The notes under the pieces: generated by a model | Seen by the model: only the letters and a program-made list of their open reading frames with translations | Database searches by the model: none | Told to the model about the DNA's origin: nothing | Shown: piece by piece, positions 9,649-19,008 of the stretch | Position numbering within the stretch: position 1 is the stretch's first letter | How the letters are laid out: each line of letters starts with the position of its first letter | Made by a program: the position numbers and the translations under genes | DNA from: Billgrantia saliphila | GTDB lineage: Bacteria > Pseudomonadota > Gammaproteobacteria > Pseudomonadales > Halomonadaceae | Assembly (NCBI RefSeq): GCF_002930105.1 | Contig: NZ_PJRN01000008.1 | Coordinates: forward strand, 165,367 to 229,366 | Direction: 5' to 3' | Length of the DNA stretch: 64,000 bases

Positions 9649-9933
9649 TCAGTCGCAGGGCACTACGGCTCGGCTGGTATTCTTGGCCCACAGCGTCTGG
9701 CCGTCGGGAGTGGTGCCGTGCGACTCCCAGGTTTCGGTGACCTCGACGCAGTAAGAACCGAGATCCTCCACGGTACGCTCGGGGTCGGCCGGACGATCGT
9801 TGCCGATGCGCAAGATTTCGGGGTTCTCACTGGTGTAGCGCGGTGTAAGTGCGTTGCTGCCGCAGCCGGCGATCAGCGCAGCCACCATCAGCAGCGGAAG
9901 AGTTCTGGACAGTTTCGCTTTGGACAGTTTCAT
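9649..9933 (-). CDS. Small lipoprotein of unknown function
   Basis: A 94-aa predicted lipoprotein. I chose the ATG at 9933 rather than the longer frame because it is preceded by GAGGATG and begins a classical signal (MKLSKAKLSRTLPLLMVAAL) ending in the lipobox IAGC, so the mature protein starts with Cys. The mature part is about 70 residues, with two further cysteines (GSYCVEV and the C-terminal VVPCD) that could form a disulfide in the periplasm. No known domain is recognised. It is monocistronic, with a strong hairpin after its stop. An imperfect palindrome just before its ribosome site (9945-9960) may mark an operator or the 5' leader. Confidence 0.8.
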   Translation of the reverse strand: MKLSKAKLSRTLPLLMVAALIAGCGSNALTPRYTSENPEILRIGNDRPADPERTVEDLGSYCVEVTETWESHGTTPDGQTLWAKNTSRAVVPCD

Positions 9934-10139
9934 CGAATCATCCTCGAAAGCATACGTTCGTTTGTCGGATGATGCGTAACGGACGATGCGGAGAGTCTGT
10001 CGTGCGTGGTCAAATCCTTTGACGGCCCACGACAGTAGCCCCAGTCTAAGCAAGTCGACCGGGCTCTGCCAGTCAGTCTATTTTTCACGACTCGCCCTAC
10101 TAATCGCCTACACCCACCTTCGAAGGACGGAGCAACGTC

Positions 10140-10664
10140 TCACGACCCGGGCCGTTTTACGCCCTCGAGGCTCGTCCCTTCGTTCCCCGCGGCATTTTTC
10201 ACGACACTGAAGGAGCCATCGGTTTCCAGCACGACGGCCTCCACTTCGCTCAGTGCCGACACACCAGACGCCCGAATCGCCGCGCGTACTTCGTCCTCGG
10301 TCACGCGCGACTTGCGCATGGCGACGGGAAGATAATCGCCACGCAAGAACAGCAGGGCCGGCTCGCCGGTCACCACTTGCCTGACCCAGCGCGTACGCAC
10401 GCTGGTCCAGGTCACCAGAAACTGCATGCCGACCAGCAGGGCGAAAGCCAGGACACCCTGCAGCAGCGTCACGTCCTTGCTGAGCATCACGGTGGCGAGT
10501 ACCGAACCCAGCGCCACGGTAACGACCAGATCGAAGGCATTCATCTTCGATAGCGTGCGCCGGCCGGAAATGCGCAACAGGTACACCAGGCTGGCGTAGC
10601 CCAGCACACCCAACACTGCCGTGCGCAGCAGCGCGTGTAACGTGTCGAAGAAGATCGGATCCAA
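10140..10664 (-). CDS. YetF/DUF421-family membrane protein
   Basis: Small inner-membrane protein of the DUF421/YetF family, whose biochemical role is unsettled. I choose a TTG start at 10664: it lies five bases after AAGGAGG and gives the family-typical N-terminus MDPIFFDTLHALLRT, whereas an ATG at 10685 is inside the ribosome site. The product is 174 aa. Three hydrophobic helices span about residues 14-32, 43-62 and 70-90, followed by the cytosolic family domain with RTRWVRQVVTGEPALLF and the RVTEDEVRAAIRASGV and VVLETDGSFSVV motifs. It lies 26 bases downstream of the SDR lipoprotein gene and is probably co-transcribed with it. Confidence 0.88.
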   Translation of the reverse strand: MDPIFFDTLHALLRTAVLGVLGYASLVYLLRISGRRTLSKMNAFDLVVTVALGSVLATVMLSKDVTLLQGVLAFALLVGMQFLVTWTSVRTRWVRQVVTGEPALLFLRGDYLPVAMRKSRVTEDEVRAAIRASGVSALSEVEAVVLETDGSFSVVKNAAGNEGTSLEGVKRPGS

Positions 10665-10690
10665 GCATGCCTCCTTATTGGCCATTCCCG

Positions 10691-11665
10691 TTATCGGCCA
10701 TCCCCCGCTTGGGGCATGGGTTCGTGAAGCGCACCCTGCGTTACCGGCTCCGCCGACGCATCGTTCAGCTGCGATTGGTAGACGTTTGCCGCCGCCCACC
10801 TGGTGATTCCCGGGAAGGCGCGATTCACCAGGCGGACGCCCCGCGCCTTCCAGCCGACGGCCACCTCCGCACGGCTCCCAAGCGAAGCCTCGACGATGAT
10901 CCTGGCCACTCGCTCCGGTTCGTCCATCGGTCTCAGCCGCGGATCGCGGCCGCTGTAGTTCGCGGCATGCTCCCAGATGGGCGTATCCACGGCCCAGGGC
11001 AGTATCGTCACGACCCGTATATCGTCATCCGCCCCGTCCAGTCGCAGCTCTTCGTTGATCGCGCGCCCAAGGCTCAGGATGGCCGCCTTGGAGGCGGAAT
11101 AGGAAGCCTGATTGGCCAGTGGCACCTGACTGAGCAGCGACCCGATATTGACCAGGGTTCCGCCTCCCTGGGCGTCGAACTGGCGAAGCGCGACATGGCT
11201 ACCGTAGATCACGCCCTTGAGGTTCACATCGACCAACCGAGCGTGATCCTCGACCGGGATATCCCGAAAGCGACCGACGGCGGTCACTCCTGCATTGTTG
11301 ATCCAGACGTCGATGCGCCCGAAGCGCTCCACAGCCAGCTCGGCCAGTCTCGTGACGTCCTGCGGATCGCTGACGTCCGTGGTCACCGCCAATGCTTCGC
11401 CTCCCGTCGAGCGCACTTCGCCCGCGACCTGCTCGAGCAACTCGGTACGCCGTGCGGCGAGTACTACGTTGGCCCCGTATCGTGCCAGCTCGAGCGCCAC
11501 CTGCCGGCCGATTCCGCTGGAGGCGCCGGTAACGACATAGGTGCTGGCATCGATCTTATGTCGCTCTTGCTGGGTAAGTCCGGTGGCACAGCCCGTCAGC
11601 GCCAGCACGACCGCGAGTAGCCAGGGCATCCATCGTCTGCGCCTGAGTCGACACCTCCCTTCCAT
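10691..11665 (-). CDS. Short-chain dehydrogenase/reductase with lipoprotein signal
   Basis: NAD(P)-binding oxidoreductase of the classical SDR family (324 aa). The Rossmann motif TGASSGIG (about residues 46-53), NNAG, the catalytic Ser (VNIGSLLS) and the YSASK catalytic Tyr-Lys pair are all present, so it should be active; the substrate is unknown. Unusually, the N-terminus is an Arg-rich segment, a hydrophobic core ([11 protein letters not shown]) and a lipobox TGC, which predicts a lipid-anchored exported enzyme. It is the upstream gene of a pair with the YetF-type protein. It diverges from metG across 161 bases. If export is real, the source of a nicotinamide cofactor outside the cytoplasm is a puzzle; the segment could instead be an inner-membrane anchor. 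Confidence 0.87.
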   Translation of the reverse strand: MEGRCRLRRRRWMPWLLAVVLALTGCATGLTQQERHKIDASTYVVTGASSGIGRQVALELARYGANVVLAARRTELLEQVAGEVRSTGGEALAVTTDVSDPQDVTRLAELAVERFGRIDVWINNAGVTAVGRFRDIPVEDHARLVDVNLKGVIYGSHVALRQFDAQGGGTLVNIGSLLSQVPLANQASYSASKAAILSLGRAINEELRLDGADDDIRVVTILPWAVDTPIWEHAANYSGRDPRLRPMDEPERVARIIVEASLGSRAEVAVGWKARGVRLVNRAFPGITRWAAANVYQSQLNDASAEPVTQGALHEPMPQAGDGR

Positions 11666-11826
11666 GCCCAGTTCCTCGCCGATCGCGTTCCGTCAGCGTA
11701 GCCCACTCGTCACGGTACACATGCCAAGCGAGCATCGCCGAAGTGCGCAATGCTCGATCGGGTGCAGTCGAGCGCCAACAGGGCTACAATCGAGGGTCTG
11801 TTTTTCTTGGGAATTCCAGAGCCGAT

Positions 11827-13869
11827 ATGTCGAACACCTCAAGCGCCTCGCGCAAGATCCTGGTCACCAGCGCCCTGCCCTACGCCAACGGCTCGATCCA
11901 CCTCGGTCATCTGCTGGAGTACATCCAGACCGATATCTGGGTACGCTTCCAGAAGAGCCGCGGCCACGAATGCCACTACGTATGTGCCGACGATGCCCAT
12001 GGCACCGCCATCATGCTGCGCGCCGAGCAGGAAGGGATCAGCTCCGAGGCCTTGATCGATCGCGTCTCGAAGGAGCACCAGGCGGATTTCGCCACCTTCG
12101 GCGTGGCGTTCGACAACTACCACTCGACTCACTCCGAAGAGAACCGCTATTTCAGCGAGCTGTTCTATACCCGGCTCCGCGATCGGGGACACATCGCCAC
12201 CCGCGACATCGAGCAGATGTACGATCCGGTCAAGGGACTGTTCCTCGCCGACCGTTTCATCAAGGGAACTTGCCCCAAATGCAAGACCGCCGACCAGTAC
12301 GGCGACAACTGCGAGGCGTGCGGTGCCACCTATACGCCTGCGGAACTGATCGACCCGGTCTCGGCGATCTCCGGTGCCACGCCGGAGGTGCGCAGTTCCA
12401 CCCACTATTTCTTCAAGCTGCCGGACTTCGCCGATTTCCTCAAGCAGTGGACCCGTGGCGGCCATGTGCAGGCGCAGATCGGCAACAAGTTGCAGGAGTG
12501 GTTCGAGTCCGGCCTCAACGAGTGGGACATCTCCCGCGATGCGCCCTACTTCGGCTTCGAGATCCCCGACGCACCGGGCAAATATTTCTATGTCTGGCTC
12601 GACGCGCCGATCGGCTACCTGGCCAGTTTCAAGAACCTGTGCGAGCGCACCGGCATCGATTTCGATGCCTACTGGCGCAAGGATTCCGACGCCGAGGTCT
12701 ATCACTTCATCGGCAAGGACATCGTCTACTTCCATGCCTTGTTCTGGCCGGCCATGTTGCATGGCGCCGACTTTCGTACTCCAACGGCGGTGAACTGCCA
12801 CGGCTTCGTCACCGTCAACGGTGCCAAGATGTCGAAGTCGCGCGGCACTTTCATCAAGGCGGCCACTTACGCCGAGTTCCTCAACCCAGAGTATCTGCGC
12901 TACTACTTTGCCGCCAAGCTCACCTCGCGGGTCGACGACCTCGATCTCAACCTCGAGGATTTCGCCGCGCGGGTCAACGCCGACCTGGTGGGCAAGGTGG
13001 TCAACATCGCCAGCCGCTGCGCCGGCTTCGTCAAGAAGCTGGGCGATGGCCGGCTCTCGGCCCATTGTGCCGAACCCGAGCTGGTGGCGCGTTTCGTCGC
13101 CGCCGGCGATGCCATCGCCGAGGATTTCGAAGCGCGTGAGTTCGGACGCGCGGTGCGCAAGATCATGGAACTCGCCGACGAAGCCAACACCTATATCGCC
13201 GACAAGGAGCCGTGGGTGCTGGTCAAGCAGGAAGGCCGCGAAAGTGAAGTGCTGGAAATCTGCTCGGTGGGCATCAACCTGTTCCGGCAGTTGATGGTCT
13301 ACCTGGCGCCGGTGGTGCCGGTCATGGCCGAGCAGGCACGCCATTTCCTCGAGCTCGGCTCGCTGGATTGGCACAGCCGCCAGGAGGTGCTGCTCGATCA
13401 TGCGATCGCTAAATTCAAGCCGCTGATGACCCGCGTCGAGCGTGACAAGATCGATGCCATGATCGAGGCATCGAAGGAGGATCTGGTGGAAGAGCAGAAA
13501 CTCAAGGACGCGGCCAAGGGGCCGCTTGCCCGCGATCCCATTGGCGAGACGATCGCCTTCGACGATTTCGCCAAGGTCGATCTACGTATCGCCCGCATTG
13601 CCAAGGCCGAGTATGTCGAGGGGGCCGACAAGCTGCTCCAACTGACGCTCGATCTCGGCGGCGAGACCCGCAACGTCTTTGCCGGCATCCGCTCGGCCTA
13701 TGCACCCGAAGCGCTCGAAGGGCGACTGACGGTAATGGTCGCCAACCTGGCGCCTCGCAAGATGCGATTCGGCGTTTCGGAAGGCATGGTGCTGGCAGCA
13801 GGTGATGATGGCAGCATCTATCTACTGTCACCCGATTCCGGTGCCGAGCCCGGGCAGCGCGTTAGATAA
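11827..13869 (+). CDS. metG: Methionyl-tRNA synthetase
   Basis: Class I aminoacyl-tRNA synthetase that charges tRNA-Met (680 aa). The start at 11827 gives [22 protein letters not shown], the normal N-terminus. The HIGH-type signature is [10 protein letters not shown] (about residue 24). The zinc knuckle is [18 protein letters not shown], and the KMSKS loop is [11 protein letters not shown] (about 339). A C-terminal EMAPII/Trbp111-like tRNA-binding domain is present ([12 protein letters not shown] to the end), matching the long, dimeric E. coli form. It stands as a single gene. The 161 bases upstream are shared with the divergent SDR gene. I see no clear riboswitch or T-box there. Confidence 0.98.
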   Translation: MSNTSSASRKILVTSALPYANGSIHLGHLLEYIQTDIWVRFQKSRGHECHYVCADDAHGTAIMLRAEQEGISSEALIDRVSKEHQADFATFGVAFDNYHSTHSEENRYFSELFYTRLRDRGHIATRDIEQMYDPVKGLFLADRFIKGTCPKCKTADQYGDNCEACGATYTPAELIDPVSAISGATPEVRSSTHYFFKLPDFADFLKQWTRGGHVQAQIGNKLQEWFESGLNEWDISRDAPYFGFEIPDAPGKYFYVWLDAPIGYLASFKNLCERTGIDFDAYWRKDSDAEVYHFIGKDIVYFHALFWPAMLHGADFRTPTAVNCHGFVTVNGAKMSKSRGTFIKAATYAEFLNPEYLRYYFAAKLTSRVDDLDLNLEDFAARVNADLVGKVVNIASRCAGFVKKLGDGRLSAHCAEPELVARFVAAGDAIAEDFEAREFGRAVRKIMELADEANTYIADKEPWVLVKQEGRESEVLEICSVGINLFRQLMVYLAPVVPVMAEQARHFLELGSLDWHSRQEVLLDHAIAKFKPLMTRVERDKIDAMIEASKEDLVEEQKLKDAAKGPLARDPIGETIAFDDFAKVDLRIARIAKAEYVEGADKLLQLTLDLGGETRNVFAGIRSAYAPEALEGRLTVMVANLAPRKMRFGVSEGMVLAAGDDGSIYLLSPDSGAEPGQRVR

Positions 13870-13961
13870 ACGCTGATTTCATTCAAGTTTGGACGCCTGC
13901 GGCCGATAGCGACTTCAAGCACTCCTGTTTAAATCGCTAACGACGTAGGCGAGCCTCGCAC

Positions 13962-15548
13962 ATGATCCTAGCCTTGACTTCGCTGAGGCACCGCTTCTTT
14001 TTCGCCTTATTCGGGGTGCTGTGCCTGGCCCTGCTGGCCCTGGTACTGGTCGCACGCCTCCAGATCATGCCGATTCTGCTCGAGGACGAGGAAGCATTCG
14101 CCAGTGACGAACTCGACCGCGCAGAACGCGCCCTGGACAGCGAGCTCGGCCACATGCGACGACTGGTGGAAGATTGGGCCTACTGGGACGACACCTATGA
14201 CTTCGTCCGTGGCAAGCGTCCCGAATATGTCGACTCCAACCTCTACGAAGACACCCTAGAGACCCTCGATCTGCAGCTAATGTTTTTCCTCGATGACAGA
14301 TACGAACCTTACTGGGTAGTGGGTTTTGACGAGGAAGGCGAGTTCACCTCCTGCCCCGGCCTGGAACCTCCCTGCCATTGGGCAACTCCCGCCGTTCAAT
14401 TCATTCGTGAGCGGATCGATAGTGGGCTCGAGGAAGCCACACATACCTGGCTGCTGTCGCTGCCCCAGCTGGCCATGGGTGCCCTCTCGCCGATCTACCA
14501 GAACCGGGAAGAAGCGCCGCCGGCCGGCTGGCTGGCCATGATACGACCGCTCTCCGAGCCCTGGATCGAGCAGCTACGCGATACTACGGGTATCGATCTC
14601 GCGCTCGATACCGTCGTTGCGGGTAGCGTTCCCCGCGAACGACTCGAACGCGTCTCGCCCACCCATATGGCCGCCAGCCGCAGCGTTGCCGCCGTCCCCG
14701 CCAGCCGAGCCGTGCGCATCGACGCCCTGCTGCCGCGCCAGCGCTACCAGGCCAGCCTGGAGACCTTTCGTTTCGCCCTGTACTGGACCAGTGGCGTACT
14801 GATAATGACCCTGCTGGTGGTGCTGTGGCTGCTCGAGCGCATGATACTGGCGCCGCTGCGCCAGTTTTCACGCTATACCCAGCGCCTGCACCACGACGCC
14901 GCCCCGCCTACGATGCCCGACGGCCTGTTGGTGCGTCGCGACGAGATCGGCACCCTGGCGCGTGAATTCCGTAACCTGCTGGCTCATCACAAGCAGCAGT
15001 CCGCTCTGCTGCTGGAGATGACTCAGCACGATCCGCTGACCGGCATCGCCAATCGCCGCCTGTTCGACGAACGGCTCGAAGAGCAACTAGACGGCTCTCC
15101 CCTGCACAGCCGCGTGGCGGCCATGATGATCGACATCGATCACTTCAAGCTCTACAACGACCATTATGGCCATCAGGCCGGAGATGCCTGTCTGGTGGCA
15201 CTGGCCGAGTGCATGGAAGAGAAGCTGAGCGTCTACGGCTTCCTCGTAGCCCGCACCGGCGGCGAGGAGTTCAGCGTTTTACTGCCGAATACCTCGCTCG
15301 ATACCGCCGTGGCGCATGCCGAAGCTCTGCTGCGGGCGGTGAGCAATCTTGCCTTGCCCCACGCCAGTTCTCCGACCAGCCGTCACGTCACGGTCAGCAT
15401 CGGCGTGGCCGCTCACGTCCCCGGCCAGTTATCGACGCCGGCCGACATCATGCGCGCCGCCGACCAGGCGCTCTATCGCGCCAAGGAGGGCGGCCGCAAC
15501 CGTATCCACGCCCACCACCCGGCCGGTGACGGCGTGATCCAGGAATAA
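13962..15548 (+). CDS. CHASE4-HAMP-GGDEF diguanylate cyclase
   Basis: Membrane-bound enzyme predicted to make cyclic di-GMP (528 aa). The order is an N-terminal membrane helix (about residues 12-34), a periplasmic CHASE4-type sensor (signature [15 protein letters not shown]), a second helix (about 270-290), a HAMP-like linker ([12 protein letters not shown]) and a GGDEF domain. The active site reads RTGGEEF with the upstream metal/substrate motif [14 protein letters not shown], so catalysis should be intact. I see no RxxD inhibitory motif directly before the active site. The ligand of the sensor is unknown. It lies between metG and rnfB on the same strand with gaps of about 90-100 bases. It may influence the motility genes at the right end through c-di-GMP, which is an inference. 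Confidence 0.93.
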   Translation: MILALTSLRHRFFFALFGVLCLALLALVLVARLQIMPILLEDEEAFASDELDRAERALDSELGHMRRLVEDWAYWDDTYDFVRGKRPEYVDSNLYEDTLETLDLQLMFFLDDRYEPYWVVGFDEEGEFTSCPGLEPPCHWATPAVQFIRERIDSGLEEATHTWLLSLPQLAMGALSPIYQNREEAPPAGWLAMIRPLSEPWIEQLRDTTGIDLALDTVVAGSVPRERLERVSPTHMAASRSVAAVPASRAVRIDALLPRQRYQASLETFRFALYWTSGVLIMTLLVVLWLLERMILAPLRQFSRYTQRLHHDAAPPTMPDGLLVRRDEIGTLAREFRNLLAHHKQQSALLLEMTQHDPLTGIANRRLFDERLEEQLDGSPLHSRVAAMMIDIDHFKLYNDHYGHQAGDACLVALAECMEEKLSVYGFLVARTGGEEFSVLLPNTSLDTAVAHAEALLRAVSNLALPHASSPTSRHVTVSIGVAAHVPGQLSTPADIMRAADQALYRAKEGGRNRIHAHHPAGDGVIQE

Positions 15549-15646
15549 GCCCACCCGGAACCAGGGATGCCCCGGTGCGAGCAGCAGCGTATAATGAAGC
15601 GCTTTCAGCCACGCTGACGCAGCAACCGAGCCCAACAGGAGTCCAT

Positions 15647-16435
15647 GTGACGGGCCATCCCACGCTGATCGACGCCATCGACGCGCTATTGCCGCAGACA
15701 CAGTGCGGCAAGTGCGGTCATCCTGGCTGCCGCCCCTATGCCGAGGCCATCGCCAGCGGCGAAGCCATCAACCGCTGCCCGCCCGGCGGAGAGGCGACCG
15801 TCGAGCGGCTCGCCGAATTGACCGGGCGGCCCTCGCTGCCCCTGGAGCAGCCGGCCCAGGTGCCGCTGGCCGCCGTCATCCGCGAGGCGGAGTGCATCGG
15901 GTGTACCAAGTGCATCCAGGCCTGCCCGGTGGACGCCATTCTCGGGGCGAGCAAGCAGATGCACACCGTGATCAGCGCCGAGTGCACCGGCTGCGAACTC
16001 TGCGTGACGCCCTGCCCCGTCGACTGCATCGACCTGATCCCCCACCCCTCCTGGCAGGCCGCCGACAGCGAAGCCGAGCGAGAGGACTACCTCTCTCAAC
16101 GCGCTCGGCTCGGGCGGCAACGCTTCGAGGCACGCCAGCGACGCCTGGCACGCGAAGCGCGGGAGAAGCGACTGGAGCGACAGAGGCGCCTGATTCGGCA
16201 GAACACACGCACTCCACAAGGCATGACCACGACAGCCCCCGCGTTACAGCAGCGCCAGCGTCAGATGGCCGTGAAGGCGGCCGAGCAGGCGGTCAAGCGT
16301 GCCCACTCGCAGCTCGTAAGCGCTCGCCGGCGCGATGACGCCGCCGCCGAACATCAGGCCGAGACCCAGCTTGCACAAGCGAGCGCCCTGCTCGACGAAG
16401 CGCGCGACGCCCTGGCCGCCTCCCAGCCGCGATGA
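15647..16435 (+). CDS. rnfB: RnfB-like electron transport subunit (orphan)
   Basis: Iron-sulfur protein of the RnfB/RsxB family (262 aa). I chose the GTG at 15647, five bases after AGGAG. The N-terminal cluster motif [20 protein letters not shown] (a CxxCxxxxC 4Fe-4S site completed by NRCPPGG) is followed by two ferredoxin-type 4Fe-4S motifs, [12 protein letters not shown] and [12 protein letters not shown]. The usual N-terminal membrane anchor is missing. The C-terminus from about residue 160 is a long Arg/Gln/Ala-rich coiled-coil tail. No other rnf genes lie nearby; nth follows 13 bases downstream, as nth follows the rsx/rnf operon in E. coli. It could feed electrons to SoxR or to an Rnf complex encoded elsewhere. 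Confidence 0.9.
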   Translation: MTGHPTLIDAIDALLPQTQCGKCGHPGCRPYAEAIASGEAINRCPPGGEATVERLAELTGRPSLPLEQPAQVPLAAVIREAECIGCTKCIQACPVDAILGASKQMHTVISAECTGCELCVTPCPVDCIDLIPHPSWQAADSEAEREDYLSQRARLGRQRFEARQRRLAREAREKRLERQRRLIRQNTRTPQGMTTTAPALQQRQRQMAVKAAEQAVKRAHSQLVSARRRDDAAAEHQAETQLAQASALLDEARDALAASQPR

Positions 16436-16448
16436 GTCCCGGAGAGAC

Positions 16449-17084
16449 ATGAACGCCCTGAAACGCCACGAGATCTTTGCCCGGCTTCGAGCGAACAATC
16501 CCGAGCCGACCACCGAGCTGAACTGGAGCACTCCCTTCGAGCTGCTCACCGCCGTGCTGCTCTCCGCCCAGGCGACCGACGTGGGCGTGAACAAGGCCAC
16601 CGCCCGCCTGTTCCCGGTGGCCAACACGCCCCAGGCGATCCTCGATCTCGGCCTCGACACGCTCAAGTCGCATATCAAGACCATCGGCCTCTACAATACC
16701 AAGGCAGAGAACCTGATGAAGACCTGCCGCATTCTGGTCGAAGAGCACGATGGTGAGGTTCCGCGCAGCCGCACCGCGCTGGAAGCGCTACCGGGCGTGG
16801 GGCGCAAGACTGCCAACGTGATCCTAAATACCGCCTTCGGTGAACCCACCATTGCGGTGGATACGCATATTTTCCGCGTCTCCAATCGCACACGGATCGC
16901 GCCGGGCAAGAACGTGAACGAGGTGGAGCAGAAGTTGCTGCGTCTTGTGCCCAGGGAATTTCGCCGCGATGCCCATCATTGGCTGATTCTGCACGGTCGC
17001 TACACTTGCCTGGCGCGCCGACCTCGCTGCGGCAGCTGCGTGATCGAAGATCTGTGTGAATACAAGGATAAGGTCGACCTCTAA
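16449..17084 (+). CDS. nth: Endonuclease III
   Basis: Bifunctional DNA glycosylase/AP lyase that removes oxidised pyrimidines in base excision repair (211 aa, equal to E. coli Nth). The helix-hairpin-helix LPGVGRKTANVILN holds the catalytic Lys, followed by VDTHIFRVSNR with the catalytic Asp. The C-terminal 4Fe-4S ligands are in CLARRPRCGSCVIEDLC (a Cys-x6-Cys-x2-Cys-x5-Cys spacing). The start at 16449 follows GGAGAG. It is the second gene of a pair with the RnfB-like gene. The pairing with an iron-sulfur protein gene is conserved in many gammaproteobacteria. Confidence 0.97.
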   Translation: MNALKRHEIFARLRANNPEPTTELNWSTPFELLTAVLLSAQATDVGVNKATARLFPVANTPQAILDLGLDTLKSHIKTIGLYNTKAENLMKTCRILVEEHDGEVPRSRTALEALPGVGRKTANVILNTAFGEPTIAVDTHIFRVSNRTRIAPGKNVNEVEQKLLRLVPREFRRDAHHWLILHGRYTCLARRPRCGSCVIEDLCEYKDKVDL

Positions 17085-17177
17085 GGGAGGGTGCCGACGC
17101 TACGACGAAGGGTGGTTTTGCATATTCGCGCACGGTGATAGACGATACGGCAATACAACAACAACCAGAGCCGCACC

Positions 17178-18254
17178 ATGCCACTCCATGATCGCCCCAT
17201 CGATGAGCGCATCGAGGCGCTGCTGGCGCTATCGCGGGAGCATGCCGACACCTTCTGCAGCCCCTCGGCGTGGCTGGCCCGGGAGCGCTATCTGGCCACC
17301 CACCCGACCCGAATCCTGGCCATGAAATGCATGGACGGGCGGATCCACCTGCCCCATGCCACTCGGACTCCGCTCGGCATCATCACCCCCTTTCGCAACC
17401 TGGGCGGCATCTTTCACCTGGGTTGGCCCTATCTCGGCGAGATGCTCACTGATGCCGTCGACGAGGCGATTCGTGCCGGCAACGGCGTGCTGCTGATCAT
17501 CAGCTATCATTTCTCGCGCGGCGAACGCAGCCGCGGCTGCGCCGGCTTCGGCTGCGATACATCGGCCGCCCTCGCTCACGCCCAGGAGATCCGCCGCCAG
17601 GCCGAGCGGATATTCGGGCGTGAGCAACGTCACGTCTATCCGCTGGTTTGCGGCTTCGAGACCGACCGGGACGCGCTGATCGTCCACGGCGAAACCGATG
17701 CCACTCTCGACATGAGCGAGCTGACGCCTGACCGCGCCGACGAACTCGATCGTCGTATCGCCACGCTATGCCCCGACATGCCCGCTGACATACGTCGAGA
17801 TCTGCTTCCACTGCTCGAAGGCAACCTGCATCACGTCGAGGCGCTGCGCGGTACGGCCCGCGCGTTGGATATCGAGCATCGTGAATGGGTCATCTGTATC
17901 GGGCGCGGTTTCGATTTCCTGCACTTGCCCAACACCGCGTTGATCGTGGGTCCTTATAGCCCCGATCTCTCGGAGCCCATCGGCACCGCTGCCGCCATCA
18001 TCGAGGCCAACATGCACGCGGGGCGCATCCCCGACGACGGCTTCCTGTTGCTGGCCTCGACCCCCTACTCCACGGTCGGCGTGGATCGCGCCCGTGCGGA
18101 GATGAAGTCGCGCTTCCTGTCGGATTTCGCGGCTCGCGTCATCGGACGCGACTGCCCCGACCTCGCCAAGCAAATGCACTCCCGCAAGGCCGTGGTGCAT
18201 TGGCCCAGCCGCCGACTGGAACTGCTCGGCGCAACCGATCGGGGCGAATCATGA
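17178..18254 (+). CDS. CsoSCA-like (carboxysome-shell type) beta-carbonic anhydrase domain protein
   Basis: Predicted zinc enzyme of 358 aa that I associate with the CsoSCA-type domain. The motif MKCMDGRIHL gives the Cys-x-Asp-x-Arg of beta-carbonic anhydrases (Cys51, Asp53, Arg55). His111 in ISYHFSRG and Cys121 in RGCAGFGCD can complete the zinc site, with spacing near that of CsoSCA. The remainder includes VCGFETDRDALIVHG and VICIGRGFDFLHLPN segments. No carboxysome shell or RuBisCO gene is in the window. The stop overlaps the start of the YdcF gene (ATGA), so the two are translationally coupled. Catalytic activity and role are inferred; a family assignment by profile search would settle it. 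Confidence 0.7.
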   Translation: MPLHDRPIDERIEALLALSREHADTFCSPSAWLARERYLATHPTRILAMKCMDGRIHLPHATRTPLGIITPFRNLGGIFHLGWPYLGEMLTDAVDEAIRAGNGVLLIISYHFSRGERSRGCAGFGCDTSAALAHAQEIRRQAERIFGREQRHVYPLVCGFETDRDALIVHGETDATLDMSELTPDRADELDRRIATLCPDMPADIRRDLLPLLEGNLHHVEALRGTARALDIEHREWVICIGRGFDFLHLPNTALIVGPYSPDLSEPIGTAAAIIEANMHAGRIPDDGFLLLASTPYSTVGVDRARAEMKSRFLSDFAARVIGRDCPDLAKQMHSRKAVVHWPSRRLELLGATDRGES

Positions 18255-18994
18255 ACGTACTGAAACTCCTGCTGTTGCCGCCGACGCTGAACGTGTTGCT
18301 GGTCGTGCTGGGTCTGGCCCTCAGTCCGCGTCGCTTGTTAGGGGCATTGCTGGTCATGCTGGGCCTGCTCGGCCTGCTGTTGCTCGCCACGCCCATGGCC
18401 AGCCACGCCCTGCGTCAGGGGCTCGAGCCCTACGCCACCCCCGCGCCCGCCCAGGTAGCCCGCGCCGAAGCCATCGTGATTCTCGGCGGCGGCCGCGATT
18501 ACGTCTCGCCAGAATTCGGCTGGGGCGACGCGCCGGCGAACGCCACGTGGCGACGTCTCGCCTACGGCACCTACCTGCATCGTCGCACCGAGCTGCCGAT
18601 ACTGGTCAGCGGCGGCCGGGTGCATGGCGAGGAGACCGCCGAGGCGAGCTTGATGGCGGCGGCGCTGCGCGATGTATTCGACGTGAAGGTACGCTGGCTG
18701 GAGGGAGAGAGCCGCAGCACCGCCGAGAATGCCCGCTTCAGCGCCGAGATGCTGCGCGCCGACGGCATCGATAGCGTAGCGCTGGTATCGCAGGCGTGGC
18801 ATCTGCCACGCGCGGTGGCGGAATTCGAGGCCGCGGGGCTGGCCGTGGTCCCCGCCCCCACCGAGTTCACCAGCCCTCCCCCTGAAGGGCTCGAAGCCTG
18901 GTTACCCCGGGCCTATCATCTCAACCAGAGCACCCGAGCCCTCAACGAGTGGCTGGGGCGGGCGTTCATGTCGTTACGGTCACTGCTGCCTTGA
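18251..18994 (+). CDS. YdcF/ElyC-family membrane protein (DUF218)
   Basis: Inner-membrane protein of 247 aa with two N-terminal hydrophobic helices (about residues 5-24 and 28-46) and a soluble DUF218 domain. The family fingerprint is present: AIVILGGGRDY, PILVSGGRVHGEETAEASLM, LEGESRSTAENARFSAEML and VALVSQAWHLPRAVAEFE. Members such as E. coli ElyC affect envelope and undecaprenyl-phosphate-related processes. The exact reaction is unknown. It overlaps the CsoSCA-like gene by four bases and is convergent with the ArsA-type gene, leaving only 14 bases between their stops. Confidence 0.9.
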   Translation: MNVLKLLLLPPTLNVLLVVLGLALSPRRLLGALLVMLGLLGLLLLATPMASHALRQGLEPYATPAPAQVARAEAIVILGGGRDYVSPEFGWGDAPANATWRRLAYGTYLHRRTELPILVSGGRVHGEETAEASLMAAALRDVFDVKVRWLEGESRSTAENARFSAEMLRADGIDSVALVSQAWHLPRAVAEFEAAGLAVVPAPTEFTSPPPEGLEAWLPRAYHLNQSTRALNEWLGRAFMSLRSLLP

Positions 18995-19008
18995 AGACCC
19001 GCTTTGCC

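Noticed and set aside
11839..13401. A 520-codon frame antisense to metG
   Set aside because: The metG product is full length with all synthetase motifs. The antisense frame is a codon-bias shadow.
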